A DNA stretch of 64,000 bases, from positions 1 to 64,000 of the forward strand of contig NZ_JAMHJQ010000014.1 in assembly GCF_023534745.1 (NCBI RefSeq). The letters are read 5' to 3'. Below are positions 33,732 through 42,571 of the stretch, one piece after another. The stretch comes from Streptomyces sp. 35G-GA-8 (GTDB lineage Bacteria; Actinomycetota; Actinomycetes; Streptomycetales; Streptomycetaceae). Both the position numbers and the translations under genes were made by a program. The number at the start of each line of letters is the position of its first letter. The first letter of the stretch is position 1. Under the pieces are notes generated by a model. The model was not told the origin of the DNA, searched no databases, and saw nothing but the letters and a program-made list of their open reading frames with translations.

Positions 33732-34100
33732 GTGACGGCAGCTGTGCCGGCGGGTGCCGGCGGCTTCGAGGACCCTCCTGCCGAAGTGCTGGCCGAGGCC
33801 GCTGCCGCGTTCGGATTGCTCGCGTCGTCGGCGCGGCTCCATATCGTGTGGGCACTGGCCCAGGGCGAGAGCGATGTGACCGGACTCGCCGAGCGCGTGG
33901 GCGGGGCGCTGCCGGCCGTCAGCCAGCATCTGACCAAGCTGAAACTGGCCGGTCTCGTACGGTCGCGGCGCGAGGGCCGGCGCCAGGTGTACTTCGTCGA
34001 CGATCCGGACGTCGTGACCGTGGTCCGGCTGATGCTCGGACAGCTGACCGACCGCGCGGCGCACGCTCCGGCACAGCGCGTCCGCGACATCACGGCCTGA
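33732..34100 (+). CDS. ArsR-family regulator
   Basis: This is a 122-aa winged-helix repressor: LASSARLHIVWALAQGESDVTGLAERVGGALPAVSQHLTKLKLAGLVRSRREGRRQVYFV. It lacks the ELCVCDL Cys metal site of arsenic/cadmium sensors, but has Asp and His residues in the C-terminal helix and tail where zinc or nickel sensors bind metal. GTG at 33732 follows GGAGAG. It lies 7 nt before the P-type ATPase gene and probably controls it in response to a metal. Confidence 0.9.
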   Translation: MTAAVPAGAGGFEDPPAEVLAEAAAAFGLLASSARLHIVWALAQGESDVTGLAERVGGALPAVSQHLTKLKLAGLVRSRREGRRQVYFVDDPDVVTVVRLMLGQLTDRAAHAPAQRVRDITA

Positions 34101-34107
34101 GTCCGCG

Positions 34108-37100
34108 GTGCCCGACTCCGCGGTGCCCGGCTCTGCGGCGTCCGGCTCTGCGGCGTCCGGCTCTGTGGTCTCCGGCTCTGTCGTCTCCGGCTCTGTCGTT
34201 CCCGGGGCGGATGCGTTCACGGCGGACGGGCGCGGGCCCGGTCCCGGTCCCGGGCCGGGGTCCGGTACCGGCCTCGGTCCGACGGATCCGTGGGCGGCGG
34301 GCACCGGCGGCGCCCCGCCGGATCTGACCGCCCTCACCTCCCTCCAGGTGCTGCGGCGGCTGGACAGCGGGCCGCGCGGGCTGACGGACGCGCAGGCCGA
34401 GGAGAGGCTGCTCCGATACGGCGAGAACGCGGTGCCGGAGTGGCGTTCGGCGTCCTGGCCGCGGCGTTTCGTACGGAGCGTGCGGGATCCGTTCACCGCC
34501 GTACTGCTCTGTCTCGGGGTCGTGTCGGCCACCGTCGCCGCCTGGGGCACCGCCCTGGTGATCCTCTCGCTGGTCGTGGTCAGCTGTCTGCTGCGCTCGT
34601 CCGGGGAGCACCGGGCCGACCGGTCCATGGCCGCGCTCCGCGAGATGGTGGCCACGACGGCGACAGTGCTGCGGCGCGGGAGCGACGGGAGTGACGGGAG
34701 TGACGGCAGCGAGGGCCGTGACGCGCGTGACTGGCGTGGTTCACGTGCCGGGCGTGGTTCGCGTAACGGCGGAGGTGTGCCTGACGGCGGAGGTGTGGCT
34801 GACGCGCGTGGCCCACGGCCGAGGGAGATCCCGGTCGACCAGCTGGTGCCGGGCGATGTGATCCGTCTCGGCCCCGGCGATCTGGTCCCCGCCGACGTAC
34901 TGCTGCTGCGCGCGAGCGGGCTGACCGTACATCAGGCGGCGCTGACGGGGGAGTCGGCGCCGGTCGCCAAGTACGCCGTCGACGCGCCGGGCCCGCCGGG
35001 CCTGCCCGGCGGCGGCGGAGACGACCCGGGCACGCGGGGCGGCGCCGACGCTCGTACGCCCCCGGGAGGCGAGGCATTCGCGGGGGTGTTCGCGCAGCCG
35101 CGGCTGTGTTTCCAGGGCAGCAGCGTGGCCTCGGGCAGCGGCACCGCCGTCGTCGTGGCGACCGGGACACGTACGCGGTTCGGCGCCGCGCGCAGCAGGC
35201 CGGGGCGCCGTGCGGCCAGTGCGTTCGACCGGCAGGTGAACGGCATCTCGTGGGTCCTCATCCGGTTCATGCTGCTCACGCCGCCGCTCGTCCTGATGGC
35301 CAACGCCGCCCTGCGCGGCCGGGGTCTGGAGACGCTTCCCTTCGCGGTGGCGGTCGCCGTCGGGCTCACCCCTGAGATGCTGCCGGTCATCGTCACCACC
35401 GCGCTGGCCCGTGGCGCGTCACGCCTCGCGCGCCACCACGCGGTCATCGTCAAACGCCTGCCCGCGCTCCACGACCTGGGCGCCGTCGACGTACTGTTCC
35501 TGGACAAGACAGGCACCCTCACCCAGGACCGGCCGGTGGTCGGCGGGGCGATGGACGCGTACGGCGACCCCGACCCCGAGGTGCTGCGCTGGGCCGCCGT
35601 CAACGCCTGGTGGACCCTGCAACTGGCCGATCTGCCCGCCCCGGACGCCCTCGACGACGCGATCCTCGACGCGGCGGACGAGGAGGACGCGGCGCGGTAC
35701 GAGGGCGTGGCGGCGCTCCCGTTCGATTCCGTACGCCGCCTCTCCACCGCGGTCGTACGACGGCCCGGCCGCCTCGGCACCCACACGCTCGTCGTGAAGG
35801 GCGCGGTGGAAGCCGTACTCCAGCGGTGCGCGCTCGACGAGGAGGAACGGAACCGGCTCTCCGCGCTGGCCGCCCGCGAGGCCGACAGCGGTCTGCGGCT
35901 GCTCGCGGTCGCCACGGGGGAACGGCCGGCGCGTCAACGCGACTACACCCCGGCCGACGAGCGCGGCCTCGATTTCCGGGGTTTCGTCGCACTCCACGAC
36001 GCCCTCGCTCCGACCGCCGCCGAGGCGCTGAAGGTCTTCGCCGCGCGCGGTGTCACGGTCAAGATCCTGACGGGCGACCACCCGGGCACGGCGGCCCGCG
36101 CGTGTCTGGACCTGGGCCTCGATATCGGTGTCGGAGACCGGAGTGAGGCCCCCGCGTCCGGCAGCACGACTGACGGCACGACTGGCAGCGCGGCTGACGG
36201 CGCGGCTGACGGTGTGGTTGTCAGCGCCGACGCGATCGTCAGCGCCGACGCGATCGTCAGCGCCGACGCGATTGTCAGCGCCGAACGGATCGGCGCGCTG
36301 ACCGACGCGGAACTCGCCGAACTCGCCCGGCGCACCACCGTCTTCGCGCGCTGCACCCCCGAGCACAAGGCCCGTATCGTCGCCGCCGTCCGCGCCGACG
36401 GTCACACCACGGGCTTCCTCGGCGACGGCGTCAACGACCTGCCCGCGCTGCACGCCGCCGACGTCGGGATCTGCCCGCGCGACGCCGTCGACGTCGTTCG
36501 TGAATCCACCGATGTCGTGCTCGCGCGGAAGGACCTCACCGCGATCGAGCACGCGATCGGCGCCGGGCGCCATTCCAGCGGCAATATCGCCACGTATCTG
36601 CGGATCACGCTCTCCTCCAACCTCGGCAACGTCATTGCCATGCTCGTCGCCGGGCTGCTGCTGCCGTTCCTGCCGATGCTTCCGGCCCAGGTCCTCGTAC
36701 AGAACCTGTGCTTCGACGCCGCGCAGCTCGCCTTCGCGTTCGACCGGCCGCGGCCCGAGGCGCTGCGTCGGCCGACGGAGCTGCGCTCGCGGGCGTTCCT
36801 CCGGTTCATCACGGGCTTCGGGCTCATCAACGCACTCGCGGACCTGGCGACGTTCGCCGTGCTCGCGTCGGCGTTGCAGATAGCCGTCAACGCGGGCAGT
36901 CAGGCGGAGTTCCACTCCGGGTGGTTCACCGAGAACCTGCTCACCCAGGCGCTGGTGATGCTGCTGTTGCGTACGAGCGCACGCCCCGCGTACGGGCCCC
37001 GGGCCTCGGGTCCCGTCCGCTGGGCCGCCGGCGGGCTCGCCGTGACCGGGCTGCTGCTGCCGCTCTCGCCGCTCGGCCCGGTGCTGGGGATGACGGTGCT

Positions 37101-37197
37101 GCCGGGGCTCTACTACGTACTGCTCGGCGTCGTGCTCGCGCTGTACGCGGCCGGACTTGTCTTCGCGCGGGGGCGTATCGGCGGCCCTCAGCTGTAG
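34108..37197 (+). CDS. MgtA/MgtB-type P-type cation ATPase with repeat insertions
   Basis: This is a 1029-aa transporter. Key sites are TGES (about 280-283), the phosphorylation motif DKTGTLT (Asp466), KILTGDHPG and GDGVND (772-777), and the P3B signature GLTPEMLPVIVTTALARGA. These fit Mg2+ import. The TM helices at both ends are complete. Repeat insertions stand out: an N-terminal SGSVV/SGSAA run (about 8-31), a Ser/Asp/Gly-rich loop after helix 2 and four SADAIV units (about 706-727) in the P domain from 18-bp DNA repeats. The start codon (GTG 34108) is uncertain because the N-terminus is low complexity. Confidence 0.9.
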   Translation: MPDSAVPGSAASGSAASGSVVSGSVVSGSVVPGADAFTADGRGPGPGPGPGSGTGLGPTDPWAAGTGGAPPDLTALTSLQVLRRLDSGPRGLTDAQAEERLLRYGENAVPEWRSASWPRRFVRSVRDPFTAVLLCLGVVSATVAAWGTALVILSLVVVSCLLRSSGEHRADRSMAALREMVATTATVLRRGSDGSDGSDGSEGRDARDWRGSRAGRGSRNGGGVPDGGGVADARGPRPREIPVDQLVPGDVIRLGPGDLVPADVLLLRASGLTVHQAALTGESAPVAKYAVDAPGPPGLPGGGGDDPGTRGGADARTPPGGEAFAGVFAQPRLCFQGSSVASGSGTAVVVATGTRTRFGAARSRPGRRAASAFDRQVNGISWVLIRFMLLTPPLVLMANAALRGRGLETLPFAVAVAVGLTPEMLPVIVTTALARGASRLARHHAVIVKRLPALHDLGAVDVLFLDKTGTLTQDRPVVGGAMDAYGDPDPEVLRWAAVNAWWTLQLADLPAPDALDDAILDAADEEDAARYEGVAALPFDSVRRLSTAVVRRPGRLGTHTLVVKGAVEAVLQRCALDEEERNRLSALAAREADSGLRLLAVATGERPARQRDYTPADERGLDFRGFVALHDALAPTAAEALKVFAARGVTVKILTGDHPGTAARACLDLGLDIGVGDRSEAPASGSTTDGTTGSAADGAADGVVVSADAIVSADAIVSADAIVSAERIGALTDAELAELARRTTVFARCTPEHKARIVAAVRADGHTTGFLGDGVNDLPALHAADVGICPRDAVDVVRESTDVVLARKDLTAIEHAIGAGRHSSGNIATYLRITLSSNLGNVIAMLVAGLLLPFLPMLPAQVLVQNLCFDAAQLAFAFDRPRPEALRRPTELRSRAFLRFITGFGLINALADLATFAVLASALQIAVNAGSQAEFHSGWFTENLLTQALVMLLLRTSARPAYGPRASGPVRWAAGGLAVTGLLLPLSPLGPVLGMTVLPGLYYVLLGVVLALYAAGLVFARGRIGGPQL
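36225..36283 (+). repeat. 18-bp in-frame tandem repeat in the P-type ATPase gene
   Basis: GTCAGCGCCGACGCGATC recurs three times, followed by a shorter diverged copy. It encodes the repeated VSADAI units in the P domain. Confidence 0.9.
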
Positions 37198-37219
37198 TGG
37201 CGATCAGTCGTAGCGGCGA

Positions 37220-38713
37220 TCAGCCGTAGGAGAGGTTCGCGCACGGGTCGTCGTCGGCGGAGCGTGCGCCGTCGGCCACGGCCGACGGCAGGGGGCCGGG
37301 CGACGCCGATGCCGGCTCTGCCGGGCTGTACGACGTTCCGAGGACGACGCTGATGCCCCCGGCGGACGTCGAAGTGAGCCGTGCGCCAGGGATGAGGCGT
37401 TCGACGGTCCGCGCCTTGTCCTCCTGGCCGGGGCCGTACTCGATCACCGTGGTCGTGTGGTTCTGGGTGCTCGCGGTCGCGGTGCCCGTGACCGTGAAGC
37501 CGTGGTCGGTGAGCGTACGGGCGGCACGGGCGGCGAGCCCCGTGACCGTGGTGCCGTTGTAGACGGCGACGTCGATGCCCGTGCCCGAGACGGGCCCGGC
37601 GGTGCTCGGCGTGACGGACGGGCCGGTGCCGGTGTCGGGGCCGGTGCCGGTGGTTCCCCTGTCCTGTCCGCCGCTGGCGTCCGCGCCGTCGATCGTACGG
37701 TCGGCCCTCAGCGCCGCCCAGAGCGCGGACGCGTCGGGCTCGACGACCGCGACGCGCTCCCCCTCGTAACGCCAGGGAATGGTCACGAACTTGGTGTTGT
37801 GCAGATCGATGTCCTTGAGCGACATCGCGAAGCCGAGCAGCTTGTCGGCGGAGCCGAGTCCCGGGTCGACGGTCATGGAGTGGGTGGCGGCGTTCGCGAG
37901 CGGCAGCAGCTTGGCGGGCGTCAGCCCCTGCTCCTTGACCTTCTTCAGCAGGCTCGCGACAAAGGCCTGCTGGCGCTTGATCCGTCCGATGTCGGAGCCG
38001 TCGCCCATGCCGTGCCGGATCCGTACGTAGTCCAGCGCCTTCTGCCCCGAGACGGTCTGGGTGCCCTTGGTGAAGATGCGCTCGCCGCGAGTGGTGCGGT
38101 TGGGGTTGAGGTCCTTCTGGTAGATGTCCTGCGGAACGCACACCCGTACGCCCCCGACGACCTCGGTGAGCTGGGCGAAGCCCTTGAAGTCGACGACGAC
38201 GGTGTGGTCGACGCGCAGTCCGGTGAGCTTCTCGACGGTGTTCTGGGTACAGGCGGGGTTGCCCTTGACCGTCTGCCCCACGGAGAACGCGGCGTTGAAC
38301 ATGGCGTTGCCCCGCTGCTCCGTCCACCTTCCGTCCGGCAGTTGGCAGGGCGGGATGTCGAGGAGGGTGTCGCGGGGGATGGACACGGCGACGGCGTGGC
38401 GGTGGTCGGCGTAGACATGCAGCAGGAACGCGGTGTCGGAACGGCCGATGTCGTCCTTGCTGCCGCCGCCCAGCTCGCTGTTCCCGTCGGTGCGCGCGTC
38501 CGACCCGATCACCAGGACGTTCTGTCCCTTCGATGTGCCCGACGGCCGGTTGTCGGAGAGTCCGCCGGCGCTGAAGGTGGCGATGTCTCCGCTGAGCTTG
38601 AGATAGATCCAGCCGACACCGGCCGAGGCGAGCACGATGAGGGACAGGGCTATGCCGAGGGCGAGCCGCAATCGGCTCCCTCCTCCGCTCCTTCTGCGCC
38701 GGTCGCCCGCCAT
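37220..38713 (-). CDS. LytR-CpsA-Psr (LCP) cell-wall ligase
   Basis: This is a 497-aa LCP protein, which attaches glycopolymers such as teichoic acids or teichulosonic acids to peptidoglycan. N-terminal TM helix (LALGIALSLIVLASAGVGWIYLKL) after a basic start, then the LCP domain: NVLVIGSDAR, GRSDTAFLLHV, AVSIPRDTLLDIP and DYVRIRHGMGDGSDIGRIKRQQ. It has the C-terminal LytR_C domain (VAVYNGTTVTGLAARAARTLTDHGF). ATG at 38713 follows GGGAGGGG. It is divergent from the TatA-like gene at 38796, with a TTGCGCAA motif in the gap. Confidence 0.93.
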   Translation of the reverse strand: MAGDRRRRSGGGSRLRLALGIALSLIVLASAGVGWIYLKLSGDIATFSAGGLSDNRPSGTSKGQNVLVIGSDARTDGNSELGGGSKDDIGRSDTAFLLHVYADHRHAVAVSIPRDTLLDIPPCQLPDGRWTEQRGNAMFNAAFSVGQTVKGNPACTQNTVEKLTGLRVDHTVVVDFKGFAQLTEVVGGVRVCVPQDIYQKDLNPNRTTRGERIFTKGTQTVSGQKALDYVRIRHGMGDGSDIGRIKRQQAFVASLLKKVKEQGLTPAKLLPLANAATHSMTVDPGLGSADKLLGFAMSLKDIDLHNTKFVTIPWRYEGERVAVVEPDASALWAALRADRTIDGADASGGQDRGTTGTGPDTGTGPSVTPSTAGPVSGTGIDVAVYNGTTVTGLAARAARTLTDHGFTVTGTATASTQNHTTTVIEYGPGQEDKARTVERLIPGARLTSTSAGGISVVLGTSYSPAEPASASPGPLPSAVADGARSADDDPCANLSYG

Positions 38714-38729
38714 ACGTGCCCCTCCCAAA

Positions 38730-38755
38730 GTTGTACAGTTGCGCAATGTAGCAAC
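38730..38755. promoter_or_regulatory. TTGCGCAA palindrome in the LCP/TatA intergenic region
   Basis: AAGTTG and CAACTT arms enclose an inner GTTGC/GCAAC pair and the 8-bp palindrome TTGCGCAA at 38739-38746. The same 8-mer recurs at 39369-39376 upstream of another minus-strand gene. It suggests a common regulator acting on both divergent units. Confidence 0.55.
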
Positions 38756-38795
38756 TTACAGATCCAGTGGTCGAGGAGAGGGAGGCGGGGCGGAA

Positions 38796-39095
38796 ATGTT
38801 GCGTAATGGGTTGGAGCCTTGGCACCTGTTGATCGTGGCGATCGTGATCATCGTGCTGTTCGGCTCGAAGAGGCTGCCGGACGCGGCGCGTGCCGTGGGC
38901 AAGTCCATGCGCATTCTCAAGAGTGAGACGAAGGCGATGGGGGAGGAGGGGGAGGGCGCCACGCACCCTGCCCCTCCGGCGCGGACGCCCCCGACGCCCT
39001 TCACGCCCCCGGCGCCTCCTGTGCGGGCGCAGGGGTCCTCACCCCAGGCATCCGCCGCTCAGGCCCCGGGGTCGGGTGTCGACGCGGCCGGTTGA
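38796..39095 (+). CDS. TatA/E-family protein
   Basis: This is a 99-aa TatA-like protein. MLRNGLEPWHLLIVAIVIIVLFGSKRLPDAARAVGKSMRILKSETK has the N-terminal TM helix, the FG turn and the amphipathic helix typical of TatA, followed by a Pro/Ala-rich tail. It is closer to canonical TatA than the 33326 product. ATG at 38796 follows GGGAGG. No tatB or tatC is in the window. Confidence 0.87.
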   Translation: MLRNGLEPWHLLIVAIVIIVLFGSKRLPDAARAVGKSMRILKSETKAMGEEGEGATHPAPPARTPPTPFTPPAPPVRAQGSSPQASAAQAPGSGVDAAG

Positions 39096-39109
39096 GTGTC
39101 GGGCTCGAC

Positions 39110-39352
39110 TCAGGGGCTGGCCCGGTCGATCCCGTAGCGCAGTGGTTCGCCCCGTACGCGCGGGTCCCGCCGGTACACGTAGACGGCCTCCGCCTGCGCG
39201 CCGCCCGCCGGCCCTTCCAGCTCGCAGGGGTATGTCACCTGCACCACGGCCGGCCGGTCGGTGACCCGCATCCGCACGCCGTGCGCGGGCCCGCCGTCGA
39301 GCACCGCGGCTTCCCATTCCGTCCTGCCCGGAATCCTGCCCTGATCATCCAT
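39110..39352 (-). CDS. Small conserved protein of unknown function
   Basis: This is an 80-aa acidic/polar protein without a signal peptide or TM helix: EWEAAVLDGGPAHGVRMRVTDRPAVVQVTYPCELE ... VYVYRRDPRVRGEPLRYGIDRASP. I recall similar small proteins in Streptomyces but no named family. ATG at 39352 has no Shine-Dalgarno, and TTGCGCAA lies 17 nt upstream. Convergent with the TatA-like gene, 14 nt apart. Confidence 0.6.
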   Translation of the reverse strand: MDDQGRIPGRTEWEAAVLDGGPAHGVRMRVTDRPAVVQVTYPCELEGPAGGAQAEAVYVYRRDPRVRGEPLRYGIDRASP

Positions 39353-39368
39353 GCGAACACTTTAAGGG

Positions 39369-39376
39369 TTGCGCAA
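39369..39376. promoter_or_regulatory. TTGCGCAA motif upstream of the small-protein gene
   Basis: Second copy of the palindrome found at 38739-38746. The flanks share GTTGCGCAA but then diverge. Confidence 0.45.
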
Positions 39377-39468
39377 GTTTAGGACTATGGGCAGGATCCG
39401 GACAGGGACGCATGTCGCGGCCGTGCGACGCGTGGCCGTACGTGGCACGGCCGCGACGCGGGACGGGG

Positions 39469-41400
39469 CTACAGGGTGCGCTCCAGCCGGTCGGCCATCA
39501 GCCTGATGAAGCGCGAGGGGTCACTCAGCTCGCCGCCGTCCGCGAGGAGGGCCATTCCGTAGAGGAGTTCGGCCGCCTCGGCCAGGCCCGCGTCGGCGTC
39601 CCGCTCGGTGTGGGCCTTCCGCAACCCGGTGACCAGCGGGTGCGTGGGGTTGAGTTCGAGGATGCGCTTGATGTGCGGCACCTCCTGGCCCATGGCGCGA
39701 TACATGTTCTCCAGGGCGGGCGTCACATCGTGGGTGTCCCCGACAATGCAGGCGGGTGAGACGGTGAGCCGGGAGGAGAGCCGCACCTCCTTCACGCTCT
39801 CACTCAGCTCCGTCGTCATCCAGGTCAGCAGGCCGGCGAACTCCTGCTGCCGCTTCTCGCGTTCGGCCTCGACCTCCTTCTTCTCCTCCTCGGTGTCGAG
39901 GTCGACTTCCCCCTTGGCGATCGACCGCAGCTGCTTTCCGTCGAATTCCGGAACGGACTGGACCCACACCTCGTCGACCGGGTCGGTCAGCAGCAGCACT
40001 TCGAAGCCCTTGGCCTGGAACGCCTCCATGTGCGGAGAGCTCTCGATGGCCGAGCGCGACTCGCCCGTCATATAGAAGATGTGCTGCTGTCCCTCCTTCA
40101 TACGGTCCACGTACTGCCGGAGAGTGGTCAGCCCCTCCTTGTCCTGGGTCGACGCGAACGAGGAGACACCGAGGATCGCGTCGCGGTTCTCGAAGTCGCT
40201 GAGAAGCCCTTCCTTCAGGACCCGCCCGAATTCCTTCCAGAACGTCGCGTAGCGCTCCGGATTGCCGGACATCATGTCCTTCAGCGTCGACAGCACCTTC
40301 TTCACGAGGCGACGGTGCATCAACTGGATCTGACGGTCCTGCTGGAGGATTTCGCGTGACACATTGAGCGACAGATCCTGCGCGTCGACGACACCCTTGA
40401 CGAAGCGGAGGTATTCGGGCATAAGCGCTTCGCAGTCATCCATGATGAAGACGCGCTTCACATAGAGCTGAACTCCGCGCTTGTGCCCCTGCATGAACAG
40501 GTCCTGCGGCGGGTGGGACGGGATGAAGAGCAGCGCCTGATATTCGAAGGTGCCCTCGGCCTGCATGCGGATGGTTTCGAGCGGGTCGTTCCAGTCGTGA
40601 CTGATGTGCTTGTACAGCTCGCTGTACTCGTCATCGGTCACCTCGTCCCTGGACCGGGCCCAGAGCGCCTTCATCGAGTTGACCGTCTCGACCTCGCGGG
40701 GGCCATCACCGTCACCGTCCGCGTCCGTGCCCGCGTCCGTGTCGGTGGACTCCTTGGCCATCTTGATGGGCCAGGTGATGAAGTCGGAGTATCGCTTGAC
40801 GATCTCCCTGATCTTCCAGGCGGACGTGTAGTCGAAGAGCTGATCCTCGATGTCCTCGGGCTTCAGCCGCAACGTCACCGACGTACCCTGCGGCGCGTCA
40901 TCAACCGTCTCGACGGTGTATGTCCCCTCCCCGCTGGACTCCCAGCGCGTCCCCCGGCTCTCCCCCGCCCGCCTGGTCAGCAGCGTCACCTCGTCGGCCA
41001 CCATGAAGCTGGAGTAGAACCCCACGCCGAACTGCCCGATGAGTTCCTCGGAAGCGGCCGCGTCCTTGGCCTCCTTCAACTCCTTCAGAAACTTCGCGGT
41101 ACCGGAATTCGCGATCGTCCCGATGAGCTGCACCACTTCGTCGTGCGACATGCCGATGCCATTGTCGCGAACGGTGAGCGTGCGCTGCTTCTTGTCGACC
41201 TCGATGCCGATGTGGAGATCCGATACGTCTTCCCGCAACTCGTTGTCGCGCAGGGATTCCAGCCGCAACTTGTCCAAGGCGTCTGAGGCATTGGAGATGA
41301 GCTCGCGCAGAAATACATCCTTGTTCGAATAGATCGAATGGATCATCATCTGCAGGAGTTGACGCGCTTCTACCTGGAACTCGAATGTCTCGATAGGCAT
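39469..41400 (-). CDS. htpG: Chaperone HtpG (Hsp90)
   Basis: This is a 643-aa Hsp90. Its N-terminal GHKL ATPase domain has FQVEARQLLQMMIHSIYSNKDVFLRELISNASDALDKLR, DNGIGM and GQFGVGFYSSFMVAD. The middle domain has YVKRVFIMDDCEALMPEYLRFVKGVVDAQDLSLNVSREILQQD. The C-terminal dimerisation domain ends MADRLERTL. A short acidic insert (TDTDAGTDADGDGDG) lies in the linker region. ATG at 41400 follows GGAAGGA at about 11 nt. It is the last core gene before the genomic island. Confidence 0.97.
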   Translation of the reverse strand: MPIETFEFQVEARQLLQMMIHSIYSNKDVFLRELISNASDALDKLRLESLRDNELREDVSDLHIGIEVDKKQRTLTVRDNGIGMSHDEVVQLIGTIANSGTAKFLKELKEAKDAAASEELIGQFGVGFYSSFMVADEVTLLTRRAGESRGTRWESSGEGTYTVETVDDAPQGTSVTLRLKPEDIEDQLFDYTSAWKIREIVKRYSDFITWPIKMAKESTDTDAGTDADGDGDGPREVETVNSMKALWARSRDEVTDDEYSELYKHISHDWNDPLETIRMQAEGTFEYQALLFIPSHPPQDLFMQGHKRGVQLYVKRVFIMDDCEALMPEYLRFVKGVVDAQDLSLNVSREILQQDRQIQLMHRRLVKKVLSTLKDMMSGNPERYATFWKEFGRVLKEGLLSDFENRDAILGVSSFASTQDKEGLTTLRQYVDRMKEGQQHIFYMTGESRSAIESSPHMEAFQAKGFEVLLLTDPVDEVWVQSVPEFDGKQLRSIAKGEVDLDTEEEKKEVEAEREKRQQEFAGLLTWMTTELSESVKEVRLSSRLTVSPACIVGDTHDVTPALENMYRAMGQEVPHIKRILELNPTHPLVTGLRKAHTERDADAGLAEAAELLYGMALLADGGELSDPSRFIRLMADRLERTL

Positions 41401-41707
41401 GTTGCCCGGATTCCTTCCCCGATTACTCGTCAGCGCCAATGCGGTGGGTCGGCCCACATGATATCCAGCCACCACGACGCCCACAGGCTCCCCGACGATC
41501 CCCCGCCCCCCGGCCCCGACTGCTGGACCAGGTTGACAGTATCGATTCACGCAGGGATGTCTCCAAGGCGACGACACACACGAACCGGACGATCCCCCGC
41601 CCCCGGACGACGACCGGCTCGTCCTCGCCGGGGCGTTTCTCGTTCCGAACAAGATCGTCTCCCGGAAGCGATCACCGAAGACACGGCAGGGACCCGACCC
41701 GCGATGC
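41401..41707. other. htpG upstream region
   Basis: Gene-free stretch that must hold the htpG promoter. I see no CIRCE or HAIR element and no convincing small ORF. Confidence 0.4.
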
Positions 41708-41780
41708 GGATCAGGCCCCTGACCTGGTGTTTCAGCTGTCGGGGTGGCGGGATTTGAACCCACGACCTCTTCGTCCCGAA
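41708..41780. repeat. attL: left direct repeat with a 3'-tRNA-Pro remnant
   Basis: Matches 57836-57907 except for GT/AC and a 1-nt insertion outside the tRNA part. Positions 41739-41780 equal the 3' part of tRNA-Pro (minus strand), from the anticodon loop to the discriminator base. After the repeat the sequence departs from the tRNA (TTAGG instead of CGAAG). It is not a functional tRNA. Confidence 0.92.
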
Positions 41781-41874
41781 TTAGGTCCGATCATGTTGCC
41801 CACCAGCTGCGAAGGATGTATGCCCAGGTCAGGCTGTTGGTGGCCGTTGGTCTCGGGTGGTGTCGCGAGGGCTC

Positions 41875-41909
41875 TGGGAGAAGATCTTCTCCCAGATTTC
41901 TCCCAAGCG
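41875..41909. repeat. Left arm-type repeat (TTCTCCCA sites)
   Basis: The 20-bp palindrome TGGGAGAAGATCTTCTCCCA (41875-41894) is followed by another TTCTCCCA at 41898-41905, 11 bp after the previous one. The block 41881-41909 is identical to 57770-57798, in the same orientation. Spacing and position fit integrase arm-binding sites flanking attP. Confidence 0.7.
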
Positions 41910-41939
41910 GTGGGGTGACAGCGTGACAGTTGCTTCAGG

Positions 41940-42182
41940 ATGTCGCGTTACGAAGGCGAATTTGCATGCTGCGGTACGCCGTCAGCTGCAGCACGGCGCA
42001 TGGCGTGCCACCGTCTATGCATTGCTCGCGCAGAGGATCGGTTGAACCGTCCTTTCAAGTACCTCGACGTCTCTCTGCTCTGGCTGAGGGAGTTGGCCGA
42101 ACCCGCGGGTGTACCTGCACGTTTGGAGCAAGAATGGCGGCCTGGTAGATCAACAAGGCGCAGGGGGCGAAGTTCTGTATGA
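41940..42182 (+). CDS. Possible small gene at the left end of the island
   Basis: An 80-aa frame starting MSRYEGEFACCG ends in a TGA that overlaps the next ATG as ATGA. The second half (FKYLDVSLLWLRELAEPAGVPARLEQEWRPG) looks protein-like, but codon GC3 is only moderate and there is no clear ribosome site. It may be a decayed gene. I do not recognise it. Confidence 0.3.
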   Translation: MSRYEGEFACCGTPSAAARRMACHRLCIARAEDRLNRPFKYLDVSLLWLRELAEPAGVPARLEQEWRPGRSTRRRGRSSV

Positions 42183-42571
42183 CGAGCCAGGTGGATGTAG
42201 GCGGCCTGAGGATCGCCAAGGCGCTGTCGTACGTGTGTGGGCATCGGGACGAACTCGCCGCGCTGCTTGACGAGGACGACGCCGCCTTGCGTGCTGTCGA
42301 AGCCGCAGTCGGCAGGCCGCCCGCAGACGTCTCGCTCACTACCCTTCTGGACGCCTTGCACGCAGCAGTTCGATGCGCAGGCGATCCATCGGGGGTGTAT
42401 GGGGGAATGGGCCGCAGCGTGATGTCGGCCGGTGTTGCTGGTTTGGACGTCGTGTACCGGTGTCCCTTGCAGCTGTGTATCGGTCGATCCGGTCAGGAAG
42501 TGGACGGCGACGTGCCACGCTGCCAGTTCGCCCCCGGCGCGACGGCACTGATCCGGGAGAGGCTCCCGTAG
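42179..42571 (+). CDS. Small Cys-containing protein, first gene of the CHAT operon
   Basis: This is a 130-aa protein. The first half is helical and acidic (LSYVCGHRDELAALLDEDDAALRAVEAAVGRPPADVSLTTLLDALHAAVRCAG). The second half carries YRCPLQLCIGRSGQEVDGDVPRCQF, where three Cys (CxxxxC and a later C) suggest a small zinc ribbon. The TAG stop overlaps the GTG of the membrane-protein gene by one base, so the trio to 47401 is a tight operon. A small accessory protein beside a CHAT protease is common in bacterial conflict systems; its role here is inferred from position. Confidence 0.65.
   Translation: MTSQVDVGGLRIAKALSYVCGHRDELAALLDEDDAALRAVEAAVGRPPADVSLTTLLDALHAAVRCAGDPSGVYGGMGRSVMSAGVAGLDVVYRCPLQLCIGRSGQEVDGDVPRCQFAPGATALIRERLP

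Noticed and set aside
33326-39095. A tat operon
   Set aside because: Only two stand-alone TatA-like genes are present, 5 kb apart, with no tatB or tatC in the window.
41739-41780. A second tRNA-Pro gene at the left island end
   Set aside because: Only the 3' half is present and the anticodon arm cannot form, so it is an attachment-site remnant.
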